Of a stretch of DNA of 64,000 bases, positions 1-12,098 are shown piece after piece. Under the pieces are notes generated by a model. The model was not told the origin of the DNA. It was given only the letters and a program-made list of their open reading frames with translations, and did not search any database. Source of the DNA: Hydrangea macrophylla (taxonomy: Eukaryota > Streptophyta > Magnoliopsida > Cornales > Hydrangeaceae); the NCBI GenBank assembly GCA_033977485.1, contig CM066987.1, forward strand, positions 87,080,588-87,144,587. Reading direction: 5' to 3'. Both the position numbers and the translations under genes were made by a program. Each line of letters opens with the position of its first letter. Positions within the stretch are counted from its first letter, which is position 1.

Positions 1-56
1 AAAATTATGAGCACACTGGAATCACGGAATTAGCATCAAAGAGGAGTTTTGAAACA

Positions 57-400
57 TGATGCAAATTCCTAGAAATTTCTAGATCTATCTACAATATTTG
101 AATTATTCTAGAGTTGTGTAGAGTTGTTAATTCCTAGAATTTTCTAGAATAGATAAAGATATATACATGCATCTAGAATATTCCTAGAATTATCTAAGAA
201 TTAGCTAGATTGAGTCCTGTCTAGAATATTCCTAGAATTAGCTAGATTATATACTACATAGAATGTGTATGTACTAGAAAATTCTAGAAGAGTCAAGACA
301 TTTCTTAAGTGTCCTATATATACATGTAAGCAAGCCATTTTGTAAATGAATGAAGTGAAGTGAATGAAAGACAATTCCAATTAAGTCTTCCATCTCCCAT
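57..400 (+). mobile_element. Probable copia-type LTR fragment, heat-shock-element rich
   Basis: The segment is dense in the motif CTAGAAT/ATTCTAG, has a TATA-like box near 314-322 and an A/T-rich leader, as in the promoter part of a plant copia LTR. Just before it, positions 3-56 read as an open frame ending in TGA, followed by a TG dinucleotide. That would fit the end of a pol gene, a polypurine stretch (AAAGAGGAG) and the start of a 3' LTR. The rest of the element would lie to the left of the window. Borders are uncertain: no partner LTR or target duplication is visible, so the assignment rests on promoter-like architecture. Confidence 0.35.
137..322 (+). promoter_or_regulatory. Two perfect three-unit heat-shock elements plus TATA box
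   Basis: Positions 137-149 read GAATTTTCTAGAA and 277-289 read GAAAATTCTAGAA. Both match the plant heat-shock-factor site nGAAnnTTCnnGAAn exactly. The second lies about 25 bp upstream of a TATA-like CTATATATA (314-322). Further half sites with wrong spacing lie between them. The arrangement resembles the heat-responsive LTR of the Arabidopsis copia element ONSEN; that comparison is from family knowledge, not from an alignment. Confidence 0.5.
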
Positions 401-798
401 ACTATTAAAAAGCATATACCAATCACCAACTATTTCAAACAAATACCTTACAAACTATTCCGCACAAACTAACTGTGGTGTCAAAGCACCCCAAATACCA
501 ACAAATCTAAACGGGCCCATATTAAACTGTGACCTCCACACACAATACTTTTTCCACAGACCGTTTTGTGTCATCTTCATATGTGTATCTTTTGCAGTTT
601 TGAAAATGAAAGCTCCCAAGAATCAAATCAAATCAAATGGTTGGAACTTGGAATCTGCATATATATATCATAGGCGCCTTTGGTAAAGAAAATTCCCCAA
701 CTAAGTAACTTGACTAGTAAGGTTATAGACCAAAGTGCTACATGCCATTTTTTTGGAACACATGCACATCTACATTCACCTTCCCCCAAGTTCCCAAC

Positions 799-857
<59 letters not shown>

Positions 858-1610
858 GAGAGAGAGAGAGAAACAGACTTATATTATTTCTGGAGCATTT
901 GTAGCAATTCGTGTATGTAAAAAGCAAATAATGTACAACTAGAAGCAATTTCCACTTTTATTTAAGTTTAACAAAATTTAAAATTTTAGAAACACAAAAA
1001 GCATTTAATACTAATTTTCTTAGCATGTTCTACCTGATCACACTCTCACAAATTATGATTAAGCAAGTAAACTCGTAATAGAATTGTCATAGACATGATA
1101 GATATGATAAAGGCCATGTTTGAAATCACTTGTCAAACGAACGTTTGCAGTCCAAACGTGCTTCTGGGATCAAAATACATATATTCAACCGTTTGGATTA
1201 GTTTTAAAATTAAGAGCACTTTAGAGTTCGAAAAGCACACTTTGAATGATTCAAGTCCAACAGTGCCTTATCCCAAACGTGATCTGGGAGGCAGATTTGG
1301 GATTTAGTGAATTTTTCTTAATTCTATCACAGTTCTTGTGATTATGACTTTGCTTGTGCTTCTTCTGCCTGGACGAAATAAAGAAACCAATTCAAACGGG
1401 CCAAACAAAAATGACACTGTCAATCCTACTACAATAACTTTTGCAAAATTGACTACCATGGAAATATCACTTATATTGTTCCTTACAAAACGTATAGTCT
1501 ACTACAATGCCTCTACTAGTAAATATTCTAGCTTATTCTAAAAGCTTTTCTAATGCACATTCTATCTTTTATGATATGTCAAATATATATAACATGAACA
1601 TAAGAAAAAG
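401..1610. other. Anonymous sequence with a (GA)n microsatellite
   Basis: No supported gene. Positions 803-870 are a GA microsatellite with an internal run of ACAG units; every ORF crossing it codes only Arg-Glu or Ser-Leu repeats and is spurious. The remainder is AT-rich without recognisable domains. Confidence 0.6.
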
Positions 1611-1611
1611 G

Positions 1612-1612
<1 letters not shown>

Positions 1613-1642
<30 letters not shown>

Positions 1643-1790
1643 GACGTAATTACACGGGCTTCCCCTCTAGTTTGCAAAATTACAGTGACCACCCTCGTCG
1701 AAAACGGAGCTAACGGAACAAATAAAAAGTCAATAATGCCCTTTACAAAATGACGTAGTTTTGGTGTACAAAAAAGGGAAAATTGCAAAT
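1613..1790 (+). repeat. Left arm of a dispersed inverted repeat
   Basis: The sequence from 1613 (GGTAAATTACACTGACCTCC and onward) recurs in reverse complement at about 15090-15219, on the other side of the giant-LTR element. A diverged direct copy begins near 51892. The shared block covers the first 90 or so bases and has the look of a terminal repeat of a DNA transposon. The 9 bp outside each arm (gaaaaaggg and aaaaaaaaa) do not make a convincing target duplication. Confidence 0.45.
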
Positions 1791-2057
1791 TACACCCCTA
1801 TACCTTGATGGTTGTGACAGTTTGGTCCTTATGGTTTCAATTTTGGCAATTTACACCTTATAGTTTAAAAATTGTGCAAAATCCACCCAATTACAAAAAA
1901 AGCAAGGGCACAATGGGAATATCACATTATTTCTAGCAAAAAATGACCCCATGTGCAGGAGCAGACCTAGGAGTGTAATTCAGTGGGAGCAGAAACTTAT
2001 ACAGGGGTTCTAGGGAATATCACTTCATTATTTTTTTTTTCTTCCCTTTTTTATGGT

Positions 2058-2376
2058 TAGAAATAGTATAATTCTATGTGGTTTTTTTGTACTAACTAAT
2101 CTATCCCATAAATAACTTATAATCTTTTAAACAATTTGATACACTTAAAGCTTATAATATGATAACATCTTACAGTCTATTAAATCATCCGATAATATCT
2201 TATAATATTTTAAACAATTTGATACATTTCAAATTGGACACGCACTGCCATACAAATATCAAAGTGATAAATATAAATAACGAATTATGCTTATAATACA
2301 AAATTTTTGTGAAAGAATTATGGGATAGATTAGTTTGTGCCCCAAAAAAAAAACTCATACAATTGTACTATTTCTA
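2058..2376. repeat. Foldback (MITE-like) element
   Basis: About 50 bp at the left (AAATAGTATAATTCTATGTG, then a stretch leading to ACTAATCTATCCCATAA) returns inverted at 2318-2376, around an AT-rich loop of about 220 bp. No coding potential. The target duplication was not resolved because both flanks are homopolymer-rich. Confidence 0.5.
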
Positions 2377-2424
2377 TAAAAAAAAATAAAAAAATTTTAA
2401 AAATAAAGAAAATTGAGTCAGGGT

Positions 2425-5400
2425 TGTAGCACCCTGCATTTCCCAAGAAATTCCACGTAGGATTAGAAGTAATGACATCACCGTGGTACGGTTATAGAAG
2501 GTCCATTAGGGTGACCCTAACTAGGAATCCTTACAAGGTCCTATAGTAATCGTCTTGACGACAACGACGACGTTAGTAATAACCTAGTGCCTAATAGAAT
2601 AGACGTAACCTCGAATGTATTAGAATGGTCATAGCAACGACGTTACATTTCTTTTAGAATTCATAGACAGACTTATACATAAACCCGTACACAGCCCCGT
2701 TCATGCTTACACTTGTACCTGTGATCGTCTTCTCAGTATTGCACCTAGTTAGGACCCAGGCACACATCCCAGTGCATATTACCTGAGTAAGGGACCCACA
2801 CCACCCCTTGACAGTCATGTGGACCCTACCCATGTCTATCCTTGGACACATACACATACATGTGCACCTTGTGCACGCATTACACACAACCAAACCACCT
2901 CACCATTCCTCTATAAAAGCACACCCTCTCACCTCCATTGCACCCTCATAATCTGCAATCACCCCCACAAATCTATCCAAGATAGTTTGTATAAGAGAGA
3001 GAGCTTAAAAGCTCAACAAAACACCTCACCACACACCCATACTTTGTGAACACCCACACAACCCCCTGCTGCACTATCCCTATCCACTCTCTCATACACA
3101 ACACACACTTAGGCCTCTCTCATACACAGCACACACTTAGACCTCTCTATGCATAGCATACACGCAGAGGAGAGAAAAAGAAACTGATCGGAGAAGAGAG
3201 AAGGAGACCAGAAGCTATCTGAGGTAAAACCTATACCCCTCCTTGTTTCTGTATCCTTGCATGACACCTAGGAAGCCCCTAGACCTGCATGCATGAAGCT
3301 AAACAGGGCTTAAGGCCCTCTGTGAACCTCCGGCGGCCATTAAAGCTCCATTTAAGAGCTTGATTTTTCAACTTTAACCAAAGCCCCTTTTTATTGCACC
3401 AAACAGACCCCAACAAACCCAGATAGACCCCATTCGAATAGTTTTGAAATGGGGTATGTTTACTTATGCATGCAGAGCATTATTCCGATTTTGGCCAAAA
3501 ACGATAATCACCGGGTAGGTACACAAAACGAATGAACCAGACATTAGGGCTTATACTATGTTATAGAGGGGAGAAATCCGGTCCTTTTGGCGGTGGTTTG
3601 GGCAATTTTCATGGAGAAGAGAAAGAGTTATGGCCCTCGCAAGTTTTTCGGCGAATCGCGGGTCACCGGCGGCGTCAGGATCGCTGGAGAAGAAGAAGAC
3701 CCGCTTGGGTCTTCGGGTAATAAGACCCGGGTATAGGGCGGGTCATGGGTGGGTTTAGTTGTGTGTAGAAGTGGGTAGGGTAGCGGGTTAGAGTCGGGTT
3801 TAAAAACCCGTGGGTCTTTTTAAGTAGCACGACGTCGTTTTGACATCAGGCTGGGTTTTGGTCGGGTTTGGGTAAATAGGGTGGGCCACGTTGTTAGTGG
3901 AAGTGGGTTCGGGTGGGGATCCGGGTTCGGTTCTGATTAGGTAAAAGGGTTAGACTGGTTTGTGAGTGTTAGCGGGTTAGGTTTCGGTTCAGGTCAAGGA
4001 GTTGGGTTGGGTTTATGTGTTTGTACATACGGATAACCCATATTTATTCGGGTTCGGGTTCGGATCAAACCCGCGAGTTTTGGTTGGGTCCCTTTGTTTG
4101 TGTTAACGGGTAGCCCGTTTACCCATGGGTCAGTTCGGGTTGACCCGTCGGGTCTTAGATTATTATTATTATCATTATTATTATTATTACTACTATTATC
4201 ATTATTATTATTATTATAAGTATTATTAGTTTTAATTAGTTTAAAATATTTTAATTATTTTTAATAAATATAAATGGTTTATAATTATACCATTAATATT
4301 TTAGATTATTGAATATTATTCTAAATATTATTTATACCATTATTATATTGTATATATTATATATTTATTATTTATATGGTTAATATAAATAATAAATATC
4401 AGTTTTAAATAGTATTTAAATAGCTAATAAATACCTATATGTATTTTTAAATTTTGAAAATTAGGGATAAGTTCCTAGGACTATTTTATTATATAATGTA
4501 AGTTATAAAGCTATAATATTATAATAAAATATTTTTAATAATTAATAAGGAGCTATTTTATGAATATATTAATTATTAAAAATACCAAACGAGCTCCGAA
4601 AATTATGAGATAAATATTGGTAGTGTATTTTAATATCTAGTATTTAATAAAAACATTTCAAAGTATTGATTTCACAGTATAGGTATATTTATGTATTTAA
4701 ATCTCTTTTCGGGTATTTTTGGGTATATATTATCTTCAATAATTCATAATAAATAATCTAGGACTCCAAAAATTACGCGGTCAGTTCCAAGAGTCTTAGA
4801 ATAATGTCGAGATTGTTTTCCTTAAGTTTGGTGACCTTTCGACTCGGTCCAAAATACAACCTGTCTTTTAGGGGCCCGCATTAGTGCAATAAGCCCTGCA
4901 TATTATCTCGTAAAACGCGACGGATACCGATTTGAGTCTAGTCAATGGCATTGGACTTAGAATGACACATAGATCATTACCTTAAGGTTTATAACCTCAT
5001 TTGGTAAAATTACCATTTTGGCCCTAGAGTTGCACTCACTCTTTATTATTGTTTATTCCGTTTATTATTGTAGAACTTGTCGTTTATCTGCATTCTGAGG
5101 ATCGAAGACTCGAGGTGAGTTTCCTAACCTTACTCTAATCCTAATAAGATTAATATAAGATGTTTTAAAATCTACCTGTATGAGGTTTTGTATAAGTAAT
5201 ATGTTGATTTATGATGCTACATGTATTTCAATAATTGTAAGACTATGCAAAGCATGTTATGGTAGTGCTATCGCATACGTGAGCATGTTAAGGGTTTTAA
5301 CTATATGATTATTGGTATCAAATCCATGTTATGTGATCCATGTTTTATATGTTATGTTTCTGCTGCTAACTGTCAAAGGCACATTTCACGATGGTTGTTA

Positions 5401-6690
5401 ACTGGATTAAATAACTCATGCTATGTTAATAATAAAGAGAATTTGAGTGGTTTTGCATATGGGTATCGGTAGTGGACTCACTTGCATTTCATGACATTTG
5501 CTAGCATGCATTGTATGAGAAATAGATGCGTTGTATGAGAGAAAAAAGTGTTTGATGAGAATGTAAAAGAGATGTGATTGCTAGATCCGATGGATCAACG
5601 GCTGACGAGCCGAGTGGGCATGAACGGTTAGGGTTCCTAGTGCGCCTCTCGCCGTTGAAGACGTCCGGTGATGCGCATACATGGTTGAAGACGTCCCATG
5701 TATCATTGAAGACATCCGACTAGTGCTCTAATATGCTTCTCAGCCGTGTAGGCGACCAGTGAGAGTATACACAAGGTTGAAGACGTCCCATGTGCCAGTT
5801 CCATTGTTTACAGATAGTATGCGCCGTGAAGACGTTCAGCGGCCTATCAAGAGAATAAGTATGAATCGGCTGTTATAGCATGTTATCATCCTTGATGTAC
5901 CGCGTGTTGTCAAGTGGATGAGAAAGAGAAAGTGAATGATGAGATTGAATTAATGAGTAAAATAGTTTAGTTCGAAATGATTTGATTTTGGAAAGTTTTG
6001 GTTTTAAAATGAAATGGTTTTGAAAAGTGTCTGTTTTGAAAAGTAAGAGTTGGGAGTAAGTTGCATTGGTCATGCATTTGCACGCACAAGGATATAATAA
6101 AGGAGAATGTATTCTATGATGTTATGTTTATCTGTCTACCTGTCTTGTTGAGATCTCTGCTATGTCCGTGGTGAGAATGCGTCTTTTGATAAGAGATTAA
6201 CCATATCTTAAGATACTAAACTATGACGTGAGTCGAGAGATATTTTGTATTTATTGATTATTGTGCGGTTGAGACTCTCACTCAGCCTTGTTCCAAGGCT
6301 AACGGCATGTTACGCCTTGGGCATTCGTATGCCCAGAGTGTTGCAGGTTTGGAGATAGATAGAAGAGTTCATGATGTAGTGCCGTGGAGCTAAGGAGAAT
6401 AAATCATTGCCGAAGATCTAATAGACAGTTTCTCAAGTTTTTAAGCTTATGTAAAATATTTAGTATGGCCTCTTATTTTAGGATTGAAGTTATTGCAACT
6501 CTTGTTTAATTTCTGCTGCTGTATTTATACTCTGATAAGTTTAGGTCATGCTTATGCTCTAGCATTTCCCTTATGATTGCAATGTGCGGAGTTAGAAGGA
6601 CAGGACGGTTAACAAACTAGTCACGTGTCTATGGACTTGTAAAGGAAAATTTTTATTTTCCCTATTTTTTGCTTACTCCGGGGCGTGACA
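2425..6690 (+). repeat. 5' LTR, 4266 bp
   Basis: It is bounded by TG and CA and followed by the primer site at 6700. A TATA box CTATAAAAG lies at 2911-2919, followed by a CA-rich leader, so transcription would start near 2945. The body holds a GGGT-rich block (about 3720-4150), a (TTA)n run (4161-4217) and a long AT-rich stretch. ORFs within it (for example 3532-3720) also occur diverged in the other LTR and show no domain; I take them as noncoding. Confidence 0.85.
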
Positions 6691-6699
6691 GGGTTTTAG

Positions 6700-6719
6700 T
6701 GGTATCAGAGCCTAGGTTT
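6700..6719 (+). promoter_or_regulatory. Primer-binding site, initiator Met tRNA
   Basis: TGGTATCAGAGCCTAGGTTT begins 9 bases after the end of the 5' LTR. The first 12 bases are the standard complement of the 3' end of plant initiator tRNA-Met. This fixes element orientation as +. Confidence 0.85.
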
Positions 6720-6824
6720 AGGCATTTACCGTTCGTCCCATGCACTATAAGTTATAAACCATTAAATCTTTTTCCCACTTATGAAGATACTAACCTTATG
6801 ATAGTTTATATTGGACAGGTTCGC

Positions 6825-7385
6825 ATGGAACCCTTTTATGTCCAAGATGGATTTGGAGGACATTGGGTATACCCAGATCGTATAGAGCCTGCGGACCCAA
6901 TGTTGTACCGGCAAAGGATTCGATAGAGTGCCCAACGGCATTTGGAGGATAATATGTGGCATGACATACATGTGTTGGGAATTGAGGATCTAGAGATCCT
7001 TCGGAGGGAGGCACATTACCGAGAAAGCACCCTTAGACTTGTTCATCAGGAAGCAGCTGAGATGACTCAAGACCGCTATACCCTCCGAGTCATGAATTTT
7101 CGAGTTAAGCTGACACCCCCACCAGGACTTGTAGAACCACCTCTTACTATGCCACCCCCAGCACCAGAGGAGTCCATAGCTGATGCACCATTAACCGCTG
7201 AGTCATTCATGGGGACTGATAGGGAGGAGGATGATGATGGAGAAGTTCCGATAAAGGAGATCAATTCTGTGGAGGATGCTAATTTCGCAGTCAATGTTGA
7301 CCCAACTGAGAATGTGGGCGAGGAACCACCCAAGAGAGACATAGTTGAGAAAGGAAAGCCAAAGGTCGAGGATCAGGATGATTAA
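6825..7385 (+). pseudogene. Accessory ORF A upstream of gag
   Basis: ATG at 6825 opens a frame of about 186 codons interrupted once by TAG at 6924-6926; the same frame resumes and runs to the stop at 7383-7385. The product has a charged N-terminal half, a Pro-rich stretch (PPPGLVEPPLTMPPPAPEE) and an acidic C-terminus. No known domain is recognised. The ATG follows GACAGGTTCGC, and ORF B has an alike leader (GGCAGGCTAGC), so either may follow a splice acceptor. Extra ORFs before gag are known in some gypsy lineages such as Ogre; whether this is homologous cannot be told here. Confidence 0.5.
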
Positions 7386-7956
7386 AGGACTTTTGGGATA
7401 AGAATTCCCAGGCCCTAGAGCCTTATCGTAATAGGACTAGTAGTCCATCTTTTGTGTATATAGCTGTATTCAGGCATGTAACACGTAGTAGTAGTAACGT
7501 GTACGCCTTTTTTATGTATCTGTTTTTGGCATTGTTCCCTACTATGTACCTATTTAGCGTACGTACTCTGTGATGTAAATGTTTTTGGAACTATGCTGCA
7601 CTATATTTAAAGCTATCCATGGAGTTTATCTTTAGCCTGACTTTTATATTTTCACATGGATGTACTGCTTGCTTATAATTAATTTTATTCATCCCAGTAA
7701 TTTATTTAAGCTTATATACTCTTAGTCTATAAGAATGACTAATAAATCCCCGTGATGAGTTGAGCCATGCAAATCACAAGTGTAAAATATAGAATTAGGA
7801 ACTAATGTAGGTTCAGGGAGTCAGACCCGGAACAGTTGGTAATAACTTAGGGTTTAGAAAGAATTAAGAAGGGTACCCCTTATTACTATGAAATTTTAAG
7901 ATATTTCTTTAATTACAATCAATACTAAGTTAGTTTTCTGTGTTAGGCAGGCTAGC

Positions 7957-8511
7957 ATGGAGCACCAGATAGAGTACGATGCTGTGGATGGACAGTACAG
8001 AGTTACCTTGGAGAGACAGGTTGCTTCTAGAGGATTTGGTCTTGTTAGCGCCACCATCAGGCATAGAGTTCGCCAGAGTATAAGGAAGTGGACACGTTGT
8101 TTCTTCCGTGAGAGACATGTTCCAGAGTTAGCATATCATAGAGTGGTAGCACCACGCTTGCTGTCTGCTGAGATGGAGGAGGTTTCTCATGCCCTTGGAG
8201 ACCTTGCGATCCATGACCAGGTTGAGCCTCAAGAGGACATAGTACATTTTGTTACCCCTGTAGGTTCTGATGATGACTCAGATGATGACCAAGATGAAGA
8301 CCTACTAGCAGAGCCTGAGATGATAGAGGACCCTAATTGGCCACTAGAGCCAGCCTGGGATGCATTTATAAGTATCCCTCCGATTGACTTTCCACCATCC
8401 AGTGACTTAGGAGAGGTAACCTCAGACTCTGATGTCGAGAGAGATGGAGATTGGACCCCCTCAATTAGTTTATCCTATTTTGTTCCACTCTTTTGTTGTA
8501 TTCCAGACTAG
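7957..8511 (+). CDS. Accessory ORF B upstream of gag
   Basis: This uninterrupted 184-codon ORF has its ATG at 7957. The first ~70 residues are basic (Arg-rich, with a CFFRERH stretch). The middle and C-terminal parts are strongly acidic, with a DDDSDDDQDED run and many Pro-Asp pairs. The overall plan, a short basic head and long acidic tail, is shared with ORF A, so an old duplication is possible. I recognise no family. It lies between the primer site and gag, so it would be expressed from the genomic RNA or from a spliced form. It is the only internal ORF of this element without a stop. Confidence 0.45.
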   Translation: MEHQIEYDAVDGQYRVTLERQVASRGFGLVSATIRHRVRQSIRKWTRCFFRERHVPELAYHRVVAPRLLSAEMEEVSHALGDLAIHDQVEPQEDIVHFVTPVGSDDDSDDDQDEDLLAEPEMIEDPNWPLEPAWDAFISIPPIDFPPSSDLGEVTSDSDVERDGDWTPSISLSYFVPLFCCIPD

Positions 8512-8941
8512 TAGAACTAGTATTCGTACTACTGCTGTACCTTTTTATCTTTTGATCAGTAATAGTCTGTTTGTGACTTAACTTAAATATAATTGTATGG
8601 ATGAGATGAATTCTTGCTTTTAATTAGTTGCTAATCTTACATCTTATACGTTTATTACTAATTAGAATATAGGATGGACCATTGGTTGATAGATGTTTAG
8701 GCACTGACGAACTTCCTGAGATGAATCTCGAACAGTCAGCTCAGCCTAGAGTCTAGAAAAACCAAGGACAGGAATGCCTTACCCTTGATCCTAGTAGTAG
8801 TTGTGACAACCGTTATATGTAAAGATTCTCTGTTGACTTGATTGACTGTTATTATTACTTGTCATGTGATCATATGAGATAAGATAAAGCATTGACCTAT
8901 TAGGTACCAACTCGTAGGTATAACCCTTGTTAACATACACC

Positions 8942-9546
8942 ATGGTTAGGAGAAACCAAAATGCTCAGAATCCACCCAACGGACCAACAAATATGATACC
9001 TCCAGCAGTGGATCCAACAGGATTGATAGGAGCTCTTGTTTAACGTGTAGAGCAAGTAAGTGATCACCTAGACCGCGTCATCAACAACGGAAATGCTCGT
9101 CAGACAGGAGATAAACTGCTTGAGAGATTCTGTGCACTTAAACCAGGAGCTTTCACTGGAATGACAGAAGCATGGGAAGCTGAGCAATGGCTTCGTGATA
9201 TGGAACGAATGTTTTAAGCCCTTGAATGCAACGAGACGGAGAAAAGACGTTTGGCTATGTTTCAATTGACATATTTGACAGCAGAATGGTGGGAATCTAT
9301 CGAAGCTACAGTGGGCGAAGATGTTGCAAGGAGAATGACATGGGAAGCATTAAAGACGAAATTTCTAGCAAAGTACTTCCCAAGGACGGAAAGAAACAAG
9401 AAGAAAAAGGAATTCATAGAACGAATTCAAGGCAACATGACAGTACAAGAATACACAGCAAAATTTGAGAGACTATCGCGATTTGCTCCTTACATGGTAG
9501 ATACTCAGCGAAATAAGACACTATAATATTACGAAGGACTTACCTG
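8942..9546 (+). pseudogene. gag N-terminal part, gypsy type, three stops and truncated
   Basis: ATG at 8942. In one frame it reads a retrotransposon gag core: AEQWLRDMERMF, then LALFQL-like MFQLTYLTAEWWESIEA, then FLAKYFPR and YTAKFERLSRFAPYM. These are hallmarks of the gypsy capsid domain that packages genomic RNA. In-frame stops lie at 9041, 9215 and 9524, all TAA where CAA (Gln) is expected, the pattern of C-to-T decay. The frame then enters YYEGLP and is cut at the deletion joint, so nucleocapsid and all of pol are lost. It cannot make a particle on its own. Confidence 0.75.
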
Positions 9547-12048
9547 AGTATGGGACCCACACCACCCCTTGACAATCATGTGGACCCTACCCATGTCTAC
9601 CTTTGGACACATACACATATATGTGCACCTTGTGCACGCATTACACACAACCAAACCTAGGGGTGGGCATTCGGTCGATTCGGTTCGGTTTGCAACAATT
9701 TAGTTCGGTTTTGTTCGGTTCAGTTTGAAAATTAACGAATTAAAATATATTTCGGTTAATTCAGTTCGGTGACTGAAATAAAATTTCGGTCCGATTTTAC
9801 ATTTCGGTAAACTGAAATTGTAAAAAAACTCAAGCCCTCAAAAATCATAACATCAGTATATAATGAATTTCAAAACATCAATGGCAGTTTGAAGGTCGAA
9901 ACATAGAATCAGATCCATCAGTATATAATGAATTTCAAAACATCAATGGCTGTGCACTAGCCATGATATGCTAACCCAAATCTGATCCTTTTGAACCTAA
10001 GACTCAATGATCATAAAATTAGACTACACCTACCAAGTCCAACCAGATCTAAATCAAATCACAAATGGCACCAAAAAAAAAACTGAACAAAGCAATTTCC
10101 ACAAACCATAAATGTCATAAATCAAATTATAACCCCCCAAAAAAAAATCAAATGTCTTCAACATTTACAACAGAAAACTTACCCCATTAGATCTAGATCA
10201 AATCATTACACAATCAAGAGATCAACCAAAATCTTGCACAAGTAGACATGAGATTCAGAGAGAAATAGTTGAAGGAGGTCATCAGCATGACTGCATGAGG
10301 GAGAAAGGAGGTCAGTGGCAGGAGGTGAGGCCGTGAGGGAGGACTGAAGAGGAGGAGGCGGCGGCTGTAACTCGTGAGGGATGTCGGTGGGTGAGGCCAT
10401 GAGGGAGGAGGGCGGTAGATGGTGAGGCCGTGAGGGAGGAGGAGGGTGGACGATGGGAGCCTGGGAGGTGAGGAGGATGGTGGGACTGGGATGGAGAGGA
10501 CTCAAAGAGTCAGAGGAGATGAGATCTGAGAAGTAAATGAGTGTTTAGGGTTTTAATTGTAAGCATATTATATATATACTAAAAAAAAAATCAGTTTTTC
10601 GGTTCGGTTCGATTCGGTTTGGTTTGTAAAAGTGCTACCGAAAACCGAACTGAATAATATATTTTAGTTACATTTCAAACCGAACTGAATTTTTAAACCG
10701 AAATAACTGAACTGAATTGGAAATTTCAGTTCGGTTTGGTTCGAATTTCAGTTAACCGAACTGTTTGCCCACCCCTAACCAAACCCCCTCACCAATCCTC
10801 TATAAAAGCACACCCTCTCACCTCCATTACACCCTCATAATCTGCAATCACCGCCACAAATCTATCCAAGACAGTTTGTATAAGAGAGAGAGCTTAAGAG
10901 CTCAACAAAACACCAGACCACACACCCATACTTTGTGAACACCCACACAATCCCCCGCTGCACTATCTCTGTCCACTCTCTCATACACAGCACACACTTA
11001 GACATCTCTCATACACAGCACACACTTAGACCTCTCTATGCACAGCACACACGCAGAGGAGAGAGAAAGAAACTGATCGGAGAAGAGAGAAGGAGACCAG
11101 AAGCTATCTGAGGTAAAACCTATACCCCTCCTTGTTTCTGCATCCTTGCATGACACCTAGGAAGCCCCTATACCTGCATACATGAAGCTAAACAGGGCCT
11201 AAGGCCCTCTGTGAACCTCCGACAGCCATTAAAGCTCCATTTAAGAGTTTGATTTTCCAACTTTAACCAAAGCCCCTTTTTATTGCACCAAACAGACCCC
11301 AACAAACCCAGATAGATCCCATTCGAACAGTTTTTGAAATGGGGTATGTTTACTTATGCATGCAGAGCATTATTCCTGTTTTGGCCAAAAACGATAATCA
11401 CCGGGTAGGTACACAAAACGAATGAACCAGACATTAGGGCTTATACTATGTTATAGAGGGGAGAAATCCGGTCCTTTTGGTGGTGGTTTGGGCGATTTTT
11501 ATGGAGAAGAGAAAGAGTTATGGCCCTCGCAATTGTTCCGGCGAATCGCGGGTCACCGGCGAAGTCGGGATCGCCGGAGAAGAAGAAGACCCGTTTGGGT
11601 CTTCGGGTTATAAGACCCGAGTATAGGCCAAGTCATGGGTGGGTTTAGTTGTGTGTAGAAGTGGGTAGGGTAGCGGGTTAGGGTCGGGTTTAAAAACCTA
11701 TGGATCTTTTTAAGTAGCACAAAGTCGTTTTGACGTCGGGCTGGGTTTTGGTCGGGTTCGGGTAAATGGGGCGGGCCACGTTGTTAGTGGAAGTGGGTTC
11801 GGGTGGGGATCCGGGTTTGGTTCGGATTAGGTAAATGGGGTGAGTTGGTTTGTGAGTGTTAGCGGGTTAGGTTTTGGTTCGGGTCAAGGAGTTGGGTTGG
11901 GTTTATATGTTTGTACATACGGATAACCCGTATTTATTCGAGTTCGGGTTCGGGTCAAACCCGCGAGTTTTGGTTGGGTCCCTTTGTTTGTGTTAACGGG
12001 TAGCCCGTTTACCCATGGGTCGGTTCGGGTTGACCCGTCGGGTCTGAG

Positions 12049-12098
<50 letters not shown>

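Noticed and set aside
628..948. Overlapping ORFs on both strands across the GA tract
   Set aside because: Products are Arg-Glu or Ser-Leu runs from a microsatellite.
3532..3720. 62-codon ORF, with a diverged twin at 11422-11613
   Set aside because: Same LTR position in both copies, short, Arg-rich, no domain; conserved only because the LTRs are copies of each other.
10206..10505. Pro/Ser-rich 99-codon ORF in the hAT-like element
   Set aside because: Low-complexity reading of a GAGG-rich stretch, with no transposase motif. A captured gene piece is possible but not supported.
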